Counted from the first letter of the stretch, positions 1 through 10,300 are shown. The stretch is 64,000 bases of DNA from Roseiarcus sp963836695 (GCA_963836695.1 CAWIKX010000016.1:40507-104506); one strand, 5' to 3'. Notes: generated from the letters alone by a model not told the origin. Numbers and translations are program-made.

Positions 1-1
1 A

Positions 2-1147
2 GGGCTGCCCTACAAGGTCATCGGCGGCCCGCGATTCTACGAGCGGGCGGAAATACGCGACGCCTTGGCCTATCTTCGCTGCATCGCTCAGCCCGATGAC
101 GACCTCGCCTTCGAGCGCATTTACAATCAGCCGAAGCGCGGCCTCGGCGATGCGACACTGGCGATCTTGCATGATTATGGCAGGCGAGCCGGCCTGTCCC
201 TGACGCGCGCGGCCCGTGCGCTCGTCGAAACTGAGGACCTCAAACCCCGTCCCCGACAAACGCTAAGGAGCCTGCTCGACGATTTCGACCGCTGGCGAAG
301 GCAGTCCGAACAGATCCCCCATGAAGAGCTGGCGCAGCTCGTTCTCGAGGAGAGTGGCTACATCGACATGTGGAAGGCGGAGCGCACGCCCGATGCGGCC
401 GGACGACTCGACAACCTGAAGGAACTCGTCCGTTCGATGGGCGAGTTTCCGGAACTAGGCGCCTTTCTGGAGCACATATCATTAGTCATGGACGTCGATA
501 GCGGCGAGCAGGGCGAGCGCGTTTCGATCATGACCCTTCATGCGGCGAAGGGGCTCGAGTTCGATCTCGTCTTCCTGCCAGGTTGGGAGGAGGGTCTGTT
601 TCCGAATCAACGCTCGCTCGATGACAGTGGTTTGGCCGGGCTCGAGGAGGAGCGACGGCTGGCCTATGTCGGCCTGACCCGAGCGCGACGGCAGGCGCGG
701 ATCTATTACGCCCTCAACCGGCGCGTGCGTGGTCTGTGGCAGGCCTCATTGCCTTCCCGATTCATCCAGGAATTGCCCGCTGACCATGTCGAATTCGACG
801 CGTTCGTCGGATCGGGGGACCGCACCACCGATTCCTGGCTGCCGACAGGCCACATCAAAGGATTTGCTTCGCGCTATGACACGCCGGGTTGGCGTCGCGC
901 CGAGGCGCGTCAGCGCGAGTGGGGCGAGGCGGGTCCCCGTGCGCCGCGGCCGTCAAGCCCGACGTTCGAAGGCTTCGTTCACCGACAGGACGCTCCGAGC
1001 TCGACCTTCCACGCAGGATCGCGGGTGTTTCACAACAAGTTCGGCCCTGGCGCCGTGGTCGCCGTAGACGGCTCGAAGCTGACGGTCGATTTCGATAAGG
1101 CGGGCCGAAAACTGGTGATGGACAGTTTCGTGGCCGCAGAGGGCTAG
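2..1147 (+). CDS. uvrD: ATP-dependent DNA helicase UvrD/PcrA, C-terminal part (5' end outside window)
   Basis: Superfamily 1 helicase that unwinds DNA in excision and mismatch repair. The reading frame is open from base 2, so the N-terminal Walker A half lies upstream of the window. The visible part opens with the PcrA/UvrD-type block KVIGGPRFYERAEI. It continues through helicase motif V (TLHAAKGLEFDLVFLPG, about residue 180) and motif VI (EERRLAYVGLTRAR). The C-terminus carries the linker and small barrel (GSRVFHNKFGPGAVV) seen in PcrA/UvrD. The gene converges on ilvE, with a perfect inverted repeat between them. Identification as UvrD/PcrA family is secure; UvrD versus PcrA versus a paralogue is not resolved by the C-terminus alone. 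Confidence 0.93.
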   Translation, partial: GLPYKVIGGPRFYERAEIRDALAYLRCIAQPDDDLAFERIYNQPKRGLGDATLAILHDYGRRAGLSLTRAARALVETEDLKPRPRQTLRSLLDDFDRWRRQSEQIPHEELAQLVLEESGYIDMWKAERTPDAAGRLDNLKELVRSMGEFPELGAFLEHISLVMDVDSGEQGERVSIMTLHAAKGLEFDLVFLPGWEEGLFPNQRSLDDSGLAGLEEERRLAYVGLTRARRQARIYYALNRRVRGLWQASLPSRFIQELPADHVEFDAFVGSGDRTTDSWLPTGHIKGFASRYDTPGWRRAEARQREWGEAGPRAPRPSSPTFEGFVHRQDAPSSTFHAGSRVFHNKFGPGAVVAVDGSKLTVDFDKAGRKLVMDSFVAAEG

Positions 1148-1154
1148 CTGAGCT

Positions 1155-1174
1155 GAGCGGCGTGAGCGCCGCTC
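1155..1174. terminator. Inverted repeat between convergent uvrD and ilvE
   Basis: GAGCGGCG and CGCCGCTC form a perfect 8-bp stem with a TGAG loop, 8 bases after the helicase stop codon and 25 bases beyond the ilvE stop. No T-tract follows on either strand, so intrinsic termination is only probable. Confidence 0.5.
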
Positions 1175-1198
1175 CTCAACTGCGTCCTTGCGTCAATC

Positions 1199-2086
1199 TC
1201 AGGCAGCCTTCGTCCGCGGCTTCACTTCCTCGCTATAGGCGTCGATGAGCGCAGCAGTTATCGCCGCCGGCTTGTAATGGTGCGGACCGATCTCGCCGAC
1301 CGGCGTTACTTCGGCCGCCGTCCCAGTGATGAAGCATTCATCAAACTCGCCGAGATCGGCAGGCAGGATTCGCCGCTCGGTGACTTCAAACCCACGTTTG
1401 CGCGCGAGATCGATAACCGTCGCTCGGGTGATGCCGGCCAGGAAGCAGTCGGCGATTGGCGTGTGAATCACTCCGTTCTTGACGAAAAAGACATTGGCGC
1501 CGGTGCACTCCGCCACCCGGCCCTGCCAGTCGAACATCAAAGCGTCGGCATATCCGCGACGCTCGGCGCGGTGCTTGGATATGGTGCAGATCATGTAGAG
1601 GCCGGCCGCCTTCGCCAAGGCGGGAGCGGTCGCGGGATCGGGTCGCCGATACTCGGCGATATCGAGCCGAATGCCTTTCATCCGCTGGGCAGGGTCGAAA
1701 TAGCTCGGCCACTCCCACACGGCGATTCCTAAGTGAATTTTGTTATGCTGCGCCGCCACCCCCATCATTTCGGAGCCCCGCCAGGCGATCGCCCGAACAT
1801 AAGCATCGGCGAGATGGTTTCGCTTCAGCACCTCGGCCTTGGCCGCATCAATGTCCGCGACGCTCCAAGGCACCTCAAAGTCCAGAATTTGGCCGGACTC
1901 CCTAAGGCGCCGGGAATGCTCCGTCGATTTGAAAATACGCCCGCCATAGGCGCGCTCACCCTCGAACACGGCGCTCGCATAGTGCAGCGCGTGGGTCAGA
2001 ACATGCACCTTGGCCTCGCGCCAGTGGACCAAATGGCCGTCCAGCCAGATCCAACCATCACGATTATCAAAAGTCTCGGCGGCCAT
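1199..2086 (-). CDS. ilvE: Branched-chain amino acid aminotransferase
   Basis: Fold-type IV PLP aminotransferase that interconverts leucine, isoleucine and valine with their 2-oxo acids in the cytosol. The 295-residue length is normal for IlvE. The PLP lysine falls at K159 (LAKAAGLY) and the class IV glutamate at E193 (RVAECTGANVFF), the same numbering as the E. coli enzyme. The N-terminal YASAVFEGERAY block is also typical. The gene is divergent from the MarR/response-regulator operon, with about 70-130 bases between depending on the regulator start. A second class IV aminotransferase lies at 39455-40330, so the two probably have different substrate ranges. Confidence 0.93.
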   Translation of the reverse strand: MAAETFDNRDGWIWLDGHLVHWREAKVHVLTHALHYASAVFEGERAYGGRIFKSTEHSRRLRESGQILDFEVPWSVADIDAAKAEVLKRNHLADAYVRAIAWRGSEMMGVAAQHNKIHLGIAVWEWPSYFDPAQRMKGIRLDIAEYRRPDPATAPALAKAAGLYMICTISKHRAERRGYADALMFDWQGRVAECTGANVFFVKNGVIHTPIADCFLAGITRATVIDLARKRGFEVTERRILPADLGEFDECFITGTAAEVTPVGEIGPHHYKPAAITAALIDAYSEEVKPRTKAA

Positions 2087-2157
2087 GGCGGTTTCCTCAG
2101 TTCGTACCGAGCCGGTTTGGATTCTCGGCGTTTGGCGTTACATGGATCGCGTCGCTG

Positions 2158-2745
2158 ATGGTCACTACGATAGCAAGAGGGCCGAAGTATGTCAACATTG
2201 CTGACCTAATAGACTCATCGATGTCATCTGATGTTTCCAAACCCGGTCTGACCACGCAGTTGCGTGGCCAGGAGCCAATGTATGAACTGATCGAACAGTT
2301 CTTTTTCGCTTATCGAGATTTTGTGGGAGACGCTGATCGGCTCCTGGAAGCTTATGGTTTCGGGCGCGCTCACCATCGAGTTCTGTATTTTGTAAGTCGA
2401 CGGCCGGGACTCACAATTGCCGAACTTTTGGAGATATTGCGGATCACGAAGCAGAGCCTCAATCGCGTCTTGCGAGAACTGGTCGATAAGAACTTCGTTG
2501 AGATCCAAGCTGGGGCGCTTGATCGTCGCCGTCGGCAACTCTATGCGACGCCAGACGGCGAGCGGCTGGCGCTCAAGCTAGCCCTAGTTCAAACGCGCCG
2601 GTTCGCCTTGGCGTTGGACCAATTGGGCGATCGGGGTCTTCCATCGGCGCAAGCCTTTCTCAAAGCGATGATCGACCCTCAGAAGGCGTCAAGCGAGGCT
2701 GGCGGCCGCCTGGAGCCGACCAAGTGGGCGGGCCACGCGCGGTGA
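2158..2745 (+). CDS. petP: MarR-family transcriptional regulator, PetP-like
   Basis: Winged-helix regulator, 195 residues from the first ATG. An internal ATG at 2221 (MSSDVSKPG) is an equally good start and may be the real one, because the first 21 residues look non-conserved. The core has the MarR fold: a dimerisation helix (IEQFFFAYRDFV), recognition helix (ITKQSLNRVLREL) and the basic wing DRRRRQLYATPDG. It overlaps the response regulator, whose GTG start at 2742 shares bases with this TGA stop. The MarR then OmpR-type regulator arrangement matches petP-petR of Rhodobacter capsulatus. Naming rests on this context; the target genes are not visible here. Confidence 0.8.
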   Translation: MVTTIARGPKYVNIADLIDSSMSSDVSKPGLTTQLRGQEPMYELIEQFFFAYRDFVGDADRLLEAYGFGRAHHRVLYFVSRRPGLTIAELLEILRITKQSLNRVLRELVDKNFVEIQAGALDRRRRQLYATPDGERLALKLALVQTRRFALALDQLGDRGLPSAQAFLKAMIDPQKASSEAGGRLEPTKWAGHAR

Positions 2746-3455
2746 ACTCGACACCGACCTCGCTGGCGGACGACGCCGCACATGTCCTCGTCGTCGACGA
2801 CGATCGGCGGCTTCGCGCTTTGTTGTCCAGTTACCTGGTCAAGCATGGCCATCGCGTCACTGTTGCTCCCACGGCCGCCAAGGCGCGCGTTTTTCTGGAC
2901 GGGTTGGCCTTCGACATCATTGTGCTCGACGTCATGATGCCGGTCGAGAACGGGTTCGATTTCGCTGCGGATTTGCGGACGCGATCTCAGGTGCCGATTT
3001 TGATGTTGACGGCTCGGGGCGATCCGCAGGATCGCGTGCGTGGCCTCGAAATTGGCGTCGACGACTATCTCGCAAAGCCATTTGAGCCGCGGGAGCTGCT
3101 GCTCAGAATCGGCTCGGTGCTTCGGCGAACCCGGGCTCCCCCGGCCAGCGCCCTGGAGACCGGCGTCATCCGCTTCGGACGCTTCGTGTTTTCGCTCGAG
3201 CGCGGGGAACTCCGCGCTGGAGACGATCCAGTCCGCATTACGGAGCGCGAGCGGGAGATGCTACGCTTGCTGAGCGCAAACCCCGGCGCGATCGTATCTC
3301 GCGAAGCGCTGTCGGGATCGGGGGGCGCCGCTCAGGAGCGCACAGTCGACGTCCTGGTCAATCGACTGCGGCGCAAGATCGAGCAAGATCCGACCAATCC
3401 GGTATACCTGCAAACGGCGCGAGGAGCGGGATATCGGCTAGTCGCTGACCGATGA
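2742..3455 (+). CDS. petR: OmpR-family response regulator, PetR-like
   Basis: Two-domain response regulator. The receiver domain has the acidic cluster (VVDDDRR), phosphoacceptor aspartate (VLDVMMP), the conserved threonine (MLTARG) and lysine (LAKPFEP). The C-terminal winged helix (TEREREMLRLL to RGAGYRLV) is of the OmpR/PhoB type. In-frame GTG codons at 2724 and 2742 are both possible starts; the second gives a GTGA overlap with the MarR stop, so it is preferred. The stop overlaps the kinase ATG (ATGA at 3452), making a translationally coupled three-gene operon. No cytochrome bc1 genes follow in the window, so control of petABC is inferred from the family only. Confidence 0.88.
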   Translation: MNSTPTSLADDAAHVLVVDDDRRLRALLSSYLVKHGHRVTVAPTAAKARVFLDGLAFDIIVLDVMMPVENGFDFAADLRTRSQVPILMLTARGDPQDRVRGLEIGVDDYLAKPFEPRELLLRIGSVLRRTRAPPASALETGVIRFGRFVFSLERGELRAGDDPVRITEREREMLRLLSANPGAIVSREALSGSGGAAQERTVDVLVNRLRRKIEQDPTNPVYLQTARGAGYRLVADR

Positions 3456-4840
3456 GCGAGCGGCTCGGATTCCACAAGCTGCGACTCATGGCGCAAACTC
3501 GCATGCTTTGGCGGCGCGGGACGCGCCGCCTCGCGGAGGTGCTGCCGAAGGGCCTTTATAAGCGCTCGCTCCTCATCGTGATCCTGCCAATGGTCCTGCT
3601 TCAAAGCGCGGTGACCTTCGTATTCATGCAGCATCAGTGGGATCTGGTGGCCCGCAGGCTCTCTGACGCGGTGGCGCGCGACATTGGAGCCTTGACCGAC
3701 CTCTACCAGAGGCTCGCGCCGGGGCAGGACGGTGTTTATCTCGTGAATCTAGCGTCCGAACGGTTTCGCATGGACGCGTCATTGCTCCCCGCGGGTCCTT
3801 TGCCGCCCGTCATGCCTCGCTCTTTCTACGGCGCATTGGACCCGCTCACCCGCACCCTTCCGAAGGAAATCAGGAAGCAGATCACACAGCCTTTTTGGAT
3901 CGACACCATCGGCCGGTCGGGCTTAATGGAGATCCGGATCGATCTCGGGGATCGGGTGCTCCGCTTGGTCACCCGCCGCGCCCTTGCCTATGAAGCGAAC
4001 GCCCACATTTTTGTGCTCTGGATGCTGGGCGCGATGATCGTCCTTCTGACGGTCGCGATCATTTTTCTCCGAAATCAGATTCGACCCATCTTACGCCTGG
4101 CTCAGGCAGCGGAGGATTTTGGCAAGGGGAGAAACCTCGACTTCAGTCCGCATGGCGCGCGCGAGGTCCGACAGGCAGGGCATGCTTTTATCGAGATGAA
4201 AAGGCGAGTTGAGCGCGCAACTGAACAGCGCACTGCAATGCTTAACGGCGTGAGCCACGATCTGCGCACGATGCTAACCCGCTTCAAATTGTCGTTGGCG
4301 CTGCTCGACAATTCCGCCGATAGCGAGTTTTTGCAGAGAGACGTTGATGAGATGGGGCAGATGCTGGAAGGCTATCTCGCCTTCGCGCGCGGCGACACGG
4401 GCGAAGCAACTGCCCGAATCAATGTTGGATCGATCCTCGAAGACTTGCGGGCCGCCTCCGAGCGACATGGGGCGAACCTCGGTGTGGAGATCCAGGGGGA
4501 TCTCGACATACCGATAAGGCCGATGGCGATGAAACGCTGCGTCGGCAATCTCGTGGCCAACGCACAGCGTCACGCGGATAACGTCCGCGTCTCCGCCACG
4601 CGCGAAGCTCAGTTTGTGTCGATCGTCGTCGACGATGACGGCGCAGGCATTGCCCCCGATTATCGCGAGGATGTCTTCCGCCCGTTTTATCGCCTGGACG
4701 AAGCACGCAATCAGGACGAGGGCGGCTCAGGCCTAGGGCTCGCCATCGCACGCGACATCGCTCGCTCCCACGGAGGCGACATCACGCTTTCCGACAGCCC
4801 GATGGGTGGCCTGAGGGCAGCGGTGCGTATTCCGGTTTAG
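3452..4840 (+). CDS. EnvZ-like sensor histidine kinase
   Basis: Inner-membrane sensor kinase, 462 residues, partner of the preceding regulator. Two transmembrane helices (about residues 42-63 and 186-208) flank a periplasmic domain of roughly 120 residues. A HAMP-like linker, dimerisation helix with phospho-acceptor H269 (GVSHDLRT) and an ATPase domain follow. The ATPase domain has N box (GNLVANAQRH), G1 (DDDGAGIAP) and G2 (GSGLGLAIARD) motifs. It starts with an ATGA overlap with the response regulator stop. The stimulus cannot be told from sequence. The gene ends 23 bases before the convergent trxA stop. Confidence 0.9.
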   Translation: MSERLGFHKLRLMAQTRMLWRRGTRRLAEVLPKGLYKRSLLIVILPMVLLQSAVTFVFMQHQWDLVARRLSDAVARDIGALTDLYQRLAPGQDGVYLVNLASERFRMDASLLPAGPLPPVMPRSFYGALDPLTRTLPKEIRKQITQPFWIDTIGRSGLMEIRIDLGDRVLRLVTRRALAYEANAHIFVLWMLGAMIVLLTVAIIFLRNQIRPILRLAQAAEDFGKGRNLDFSPHGAREVRQAGHAFIEMKRRVERATEQRTAMLNGVSHDLRTMLTRFKLSLALLDNSADSEFLQRDVDEMGQMLEGYLAFARGDTGEATARINVGSILEDLRAASERHGANLGVEIQGDLDIPIRPMAMKRCVGNLVANAQRHADNVRVSATREAQFVSIVVDDDGAGIAPDYREDVFRPFYRLDEARNQDEGGSGLGLAIARDIARSHGGDITLSDSPMGGLRAAVRIPV

Positions 4841-4862
4841 CCTTCGCCGTTCGGCCGAGAGC

Positions 4863-5186
4863 TTAAACCGCAGCGCTGATCCAACGAGACAATTCGCTCT
4901 TCGGACCGGCCCCGGTCTTGGTGGCGACCTGCTTGCCGCCTTTGAACACCATCAGTGTCGGGATCGACCGGATGCCATATTTGCTGGCAATGCCCGGATT
5001 CTCGTCGACATTCAGCTTGGCGATTTTCACTTTGCCGTTCATTTCGGTGGCGATCTCTTCAAGCGCCGGCGCAATCATGCGGCAGGGCCCGCACCATTCC
5101 GCCCAGAAGTCGACGACGACGGGCTCCTCGGATTTGATAACGTCGGTCTCGAAACTCGCGTCCGTGACTTTGGCCGGTGCTGACAT
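4863..5186 (-). CDS. trxA: Thioredoxin
   Basis: Cytosolic thiol-disulfide reductant, 107 residues, the normal length of thioredoxin 1. The active site WCGPC spans residues 31-35 (C32 and C35), after the FWAEW strand. The cis-proline loop (SIPTLMVF) and the C-terminal GPKSELSRWI helix are present. It is monocistronic here, between a convergent kinase gene and a divergent HAD gene; the 144-base gap to the latter must hold both promoters. In other alphaproteobacteria trxA often sits near addA/addB helicase genes, which are not present here. Confidence 0.96.
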   Translation of the reverse strand: MSAPAKVTDASFETDVIKSEEPVVVDFWAEWCGPCRMIAPALEEIATEMNGKVKIAKLNVDENPGIASKYGIRSIPTLMVFKGGKQVATKTGAGPKSELSRWISAAV

Positions 5187-5330
5187 GGCGTCCTCGAAGA
5201 CGGCGTGCTTGCCGCGCTCAATAGCTAGGAACCAACCCGACCGCCGTCAAGCAGCAGGACGGAGCGGAGCGCTTCGGTGAAAGGGTACCTGCCTTGACAG
5301 GGATGCGGGCCTCCCCTAGCCGAGCCCGCG

Positions 5331-6230
5331 ATGGAGCGAGAACGGGCGCAGATCATCAGACAAATTGCCGGGCTCCGCGAGATCTCGGATCGCTATGACG
5401 CGATTCTGTGCGATATCTGGGGCGTACTACACAACGGCTTGGCCTCCTTCACGCAAGCCTCGGATGCGCTTGTGGCGTTCCGGAGGCGGGGCGGCGTGGT
5501 CGTTCTTATCAGCAACGCGCCGCGTCCCTCTCCACCCATCGAAAGGCAAGTGCTGAAGCTTGGCGTTTCCCCCGACGCGTTCGACGCCGTGGTCACGTCC
5601 GGTGACGTCACAATCGGGTTGATGGAACAGCAGGGCGGCACGGTCCTCCACATCGGACCGGAGCGCGACCTCACCCTTTTCGATGCCGCCCTGGAGCGGG
5701 ACGGCGTCCGACCGAGGCTCGTTTCGCTTGAAGAGGCACAATACGTGCTCTGCACCGGCCTTAGAAGCGACGAGACCGAAACACTCGACGACTATCAATC
5801 CGAACTGCGGGCGATGTCGCGTCGCGGCATGGCGATGATCTGCGCCAATCCTGACATCGTGATCCACCGTGGCGACACTCTCATTCAATGCGCGGGAGCC
5901 CTCGCGCGTCGCTATGAGGAACTCGGCGGATCGGTGATCTATGCCGGCAAACCGCACGAGCCGATTTATGATCGGGCGCTGACGCTCGCCGAGCGGGCTC
6001 GGAGCGCGCCCATCGAGAAGCATCGCGTGCTCGCGATCGGCGACGGCATGAAGACGGACATCTTGGGCGCGACGCGAGCAGGATTGGACGCTCTCTTCGT
6101 GACCGGCGGCATTCACCGGTCCTTGCACAAAGAGACGCTGGAGTCGCCGGCTGACCCGATTGAACTGCAGCGCTTGTACGACGAAAACGGGGCATGGCCG
6201 ATCGCCGCCATTCCCCTGCTTCGACCGTAG
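5331..6230 (+). CDS. HAD-superfamily class IIA hydrolase (TIGR01459-like phosphatase)
   Basis: Putative sugar- or nucleotide-phosphate phosphatase of the NagD-like class, 299 residues. Motif I is CDIWGVLHNG (nucleophile aspartate about residue 27), motif II is VVLISNAPRP, and motif III/IV is the KPHEPIYDRAL lysine block followed by IGDGMKTDILGA. This family is widespread in Hyphomicrobiales beside ribF, and it lies directly before ribF here too. That neighbour suggests a flavin or FMN-related phosphatase role, but this is inference. The natural substrate is not known to me. Confidence 0.85.
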   Translation: MERERAQIIRQIAGLREISDRYDAILCDIWGVLHNGLASFTQASDALVAFRRRGGVVVLISNAPRPSPPIERQVLKLGVSPDAFDAVVTSGDVTIGLMEQQGGTVLHIGPERDLTLFDAALERDGVRPRLVSLEEAQYVLCTGLRSDETETLDDYQSELRAMSRRGMAMICANPDIVIHRGDTLIQCAGALARRYEELGGSVIYAGKPHEPIYDRALTLAERARSAPIEKHRVLAIGDGMKTDILGATRAGLDALFVTGGIHRSLHKETLESPADPIELQRLYDENGAWPIAAIPLLRP

Positions 6231-6324
6231 CGCGTACGCTTTGGCGCTAGAGACCCAAGGCAGTTGCGCCAGTCGCGAAACACAGGTACGGGGTCGCTGG
6301 AATCCGAGGATCGCCAGGACGGAA

Positions 6325-7266
6325 ATGACCAACGGCTTCGTGCTCGCCACGGACCCGATGCAGTCCCCGCACGGGCTCGCAGGCGCAGTTTATGCGATCG
6401 GAAATTTTGACGGCCTCCATCTCGGGCATCAGAAGGTCATCGAGCGCGCTGTCTCGTTTGCCAAAAAGAAGGGGGCGCCCAGCGCCTTATTGACCTTCGA
6501 ACCGCATCCTGCCGACTTTTTTGCCGGACGTCCGGTCGTCTTTCGATTAACTCCGCCCGGAGAAAAAGCGTCGATTTGCGAGCGGCTTGGTCTCAAGGGC
6601 CTTGTCATCATCGGTTTCGACCCTTCGCTCGCCGGAAGGAGCGCCGAGGAGTTCATCGCGAAGATTCTTGTTGCGCGGCTCGCAGCGGGCGCGGTCGTCG
6701 TCGGGTGGGACTTTCATTTCGGTAAGGGTCGATCCGGTTCGCCGGCGACCCTAGCCGAGGCTGGTCTCCGACACGGCTTTGACGTCGAGATTGTCGCCAA
6801 AGTTGAGGACGACGCAGGCGTTGTGTCATCGAGCGCCATTCGGAAAGCTCTGGAGGATGGAGATCTCGCCGCCGCCGCGAGAGGCCTCGGGCGCAACTAT
6901 TCGGTTAGAGGCCGGGTGATCTCCGGCCGGCGCCTAGGGCGCACCCTGGGCGTGCCGACGGCGAATATCGCTCTCGAGCCTACCAACCGGCTTGCGCACG
7001 GAATCTACGCCGTGGTGGCGCGGGTCGACGGGCGCGCGTTCCCGGCAGTCGCTAGCTTTGGCACCCGGCCGACCGTCGATGACGGGCCGCCCCTGCTCGA
7101 GGTTCATCTCCTCGATTTCGACGGCGACCTCTATGGGCGGGAGATGGAGGTCAAGTTCATCGAACGCATCCGGGATGAGCTCAAGTTCGACTTGCTCCCC
7201 GCCCTCGTCGCCGAAATGGAGCGCGACAAGGAGCGAGCTCGCGCTATTCTGGCGGAGCGGCGCTAA
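6325..7266 (+). CDS. ribF: Bifunctional riboflavin kinase / FAD synthetase
   Basis: Converts riboflavin to FMN and then FAD. The N-terminal adenylyltransferase domain has GNFDGLHLGHQ (HxGH-like nucleotide site) and the SSSAIRKAL motif. The C-terminal flavokinase domain has GRTLGVPTANI and the FGTRPTVDDG loop. The open frame runs from 6160, but ATG 6325 is chosen. It is preceded by AGGAC at a fitting distance and gives a protein of 313 residues that begins just before the conserved domain; the upstream extension overlaps the HAD gene and looks non-coding. Confidence 0.93.
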   Translation: MTNGFVLATDPMQSPHGLAGAVYAIGNFDGLHLGHQKVIERAVSFAKKKGAPSALLTFEPHPADFFAGRPVVFRLTPPGEKASICERLGLKGLVIIGFDPSLAGRSAEEFIAKILVARLAAGAVVVGWDFHFGKGRSGSPATLAEAGLRHGFDVEIVAKVEDDAGVVSSSAIRKALEDGDLAAAARGLGRNYSVRGRVISGRRLGRTLGVPTANIALEPTNRLAHGIYAVVARVDGRAFPAVASFGTRPTVDDGPPLLEVHLLDFDGDLYGREMEVKFIERIRDELKFDLLPALVAEMERDKERARAILAERR

Positions 7267-7347
7267 GAAACGAATTTGGCGAATGGCGGCAAATCCTCTA
7301 ATCCGGCGCGTCCGCTCTAACAAAACTTGAATTTGGCCCCCGATCTC

Positions 7348-10300
7348 ATGTCCGACGCGTCCGTTTCAGGCCTCGACTATTCGCGCACTCTGTACTTGCC
7401 GAAGACCGATTTTCCCATGCGGGGCGGTCTGCCGCAGAAGGAGCCGGAGATTCTTGCTCGCTGGGCGCGCGAGAATCTGTACCGAGCGCTGCGCGAAGCT
7501 GGCCAAGGCCGCCCCAAATTCGTGCTCCACGACGGGCCGCCTTACGCCAACGGCAATGTCCATATCGGCACGGCGCTGAACAAGACGCTCAAGGACATCG
7601 TGGTCCGCTCGCATCAGATGACGGGGCGAGAGTCCAACTATGTCCCCGGTTGGGATTGTCATGGGCTTCCGATCGAATGGAAGGTCGAGGAAGAATTCTA
7701 CCGGAGCAAGGGCAAGTCAAAGCCCGACTTCTCAGATTCCCAGGCCATCATCGCCTTCCGCAGGGAATGTCGCACCTACGCCGAACATTGGCTCTCCGTG
7801 CAGCGCGAGGAATTCAAGCGACTGGGCGTCGTCGGCGATTGGGATCATCCTTACACGACGATGAGCTATCCGGCCGAAGCCCAGATCGCCCGCGAGATCT
7901 TCAAGTTCGTCGCCAGCGGACTGCTTTATCGCGGCTCCAAGCCCGTGATGTGGAGTGTTGTCGAAAAGACGGCGCTCGCCGAGGCCGAGGTCGAGTACGA
8001 GGACCATGTCAGCGACACGATTTTCGCGGCGTTCCCACTTTGGAAGGCGGTAAGCGGAACCCTGGGTGGTGCTGCGACCGGACCCGAATTTCAGAAGGCG
8101 GACCGTCTGGCCCAGGCGTCCATTGTGATCTGGACGACGACTCCTTGGACGATTCCGGGCAATAGAGCTATCGCGTTTTCAAGTCGGATCGACTACGGCC
8201 TCTATCGTGTAACCAAAGCGCCGGATGGCAACTGGGCCAGGGTCGGCCAAACCTACGTGCTCGCAAAGAGCCTCGCTGAGGAGGTTTTCCGAAGCGCGAA
8301 AGTCGAAGATTTTGAACTTGTTGAGGACATTTCCAGCGAGCAGCTCGGCTTATCCGTTTGCGCCCATCCCCTTCATGCGCATGGCTATGGCTTCGTCGTT
8401 CCCTTGCTCGACGGCGACCATGTGACGGAGGACGCGGGCACGGGCTTCGTTCACACCGCGCCCGGCCATGGGCGCGAGGATTTCGAGCTCTGGACGGCGA
8501 GCACGCGGCTCCTTCAGGAGCACGGGATCGAGACCCGCATTCCCTATACGGTCGACGAGAACGGCGCCTTCACCGACGAGGCGCCCGGCTTCGAAGGCAA
8601 ACACGTCATCGATGACAAGGGGAAACCCGGCGACGCCAACAAAGCCGTCATCGATGCCCTGATCGAGGCCGGGACACTCGTCGCGCGCGGAAGGCTCAAG
8701 CATCAATATCCGCACAGTTGGCGATCGAAGACGCCGGTGATCTTCCGCAATACGGCCGCAATGGTTTCTGGCCATGGATCGGCCCTTCGCCGATGCTGAG
8801 GGCGGGAAGACTCTCCGCGCCATCGCGGTCGACGCGATCGAGCACACGCGCTGGGCGCCGCCCTCCGGCGAGAACCGGATCAAGGGCATGGTCATGAACA
8901 AGCCCGATTGGGTGCTGTCCCGCCAGCGCGCTTGGGGCGTCCCCTTATCGATTTTCGTCCGCAAGGACGGTCACGAAATCCTGTTCGACCACGAAGTGAA
9001 CTCGAGAATCGCCGATGCCTACGAGAAGGAAGGCGCCGACGCGTGGTTCGCTCAAGGAGCGAAGGAGCGGTTCCTTGGCGCGAATCATGACGCGGACGCT
9101 TATGACAAGATCGACGATCTCGTCGAAGTCTGGTTCGATTCCGGTTCGACTCACGCTTTCGTGCTTGAGGATCCCAAGCACTTTCCAGGTTTGGCCGGCA
9201 TCCGGCGGACGGTCGACGGCGGCGCGGATACGGTCATGTATCTCGAGGGCTCTGATCAGCATCGCGGCTGGTTTCAGTCCTCGCTTCTGGAAAGCTGCGG
9301 CACACGGGGGCGCGCGCCATTCGACGTCGTGCTGACCCATGGCTTCACGCTCGACGAGAGCGGCCGAAAAATGTCCAAGTCCCTCGGCAACCAGACTTTT
9401 CCGCAGGACGTCATCCGCGTTTCGGGCGCCGACATCCTGCGTCTATGGGTGGCCAGCGTCGATTACACCGACGATCAGCGCATCGGCCCCGAGATCCTGA
9501 AAGCCGTCAGCGACAACTATCGCAAATTGCGCAACACGATTCGTTGGATGCTGGGGACTTTGGCACACCGTGAGGAGGGTGAGTCGGTCGGTCACGCATC
9601 GATGGCCGGCCTCGAGCGGCTGATGCTGCACAAGCTCGCAGAACTCGACCTCAAGGTTCGCGAGGCTTACGACAACTTCGACTTCGCGCGCGTCGTCGCG
9701 GCGCTCACCGCCTTCATGAACAGTGACCTGTCGGCCTTCTATTTCGACATTCGCAAGGACGCGCTCTACTGCGATGCGCCCTCCAGCGTCAGGCGGCGTG
9801 GGGCGTTGGAGGCAATCGAGCATATCTTCCGCGCGGTTACGATTTGGCTCGCCCCGGTTCTGGTGTTCACGACGGAAGAAGCCTGGGCGGCGCGCGAGCC
9901 AATGCGTCGCTCGATCCATCTCGAACAGTTTCCGGCCATTCCGGCCGCGTGGCGGGATGATGAGCTGGCAAGGACTTGGGAAACGATCCGGACGTTGCGT
10001 CTCGCGGTCACCGGCGCGATCGAGATCGCCCGGGCCAACAAGGAGATTGGCTCCTCTCTTGAAGCCGCGCCGCGGGTCTATCTCAGCAACCCCGAGCATT
10101 TGAAGGCCCTTGAAGGAATTGATTTCGCTGAAGTCTGCATCACCTCAGACATTGCGATCGAATTTGGCACGCCGATCCCCGAAGCTGCGTTTCGCTTGTC
10201 CGAAGCGCCTGAGGTCGGCGTCGTCGTGGAGCGCGCGAGGGGCGTCAAATGCGCGCGCTCCTGGCGCTACTTCGATGCTACAACCGCTTGGCCCGATTTT

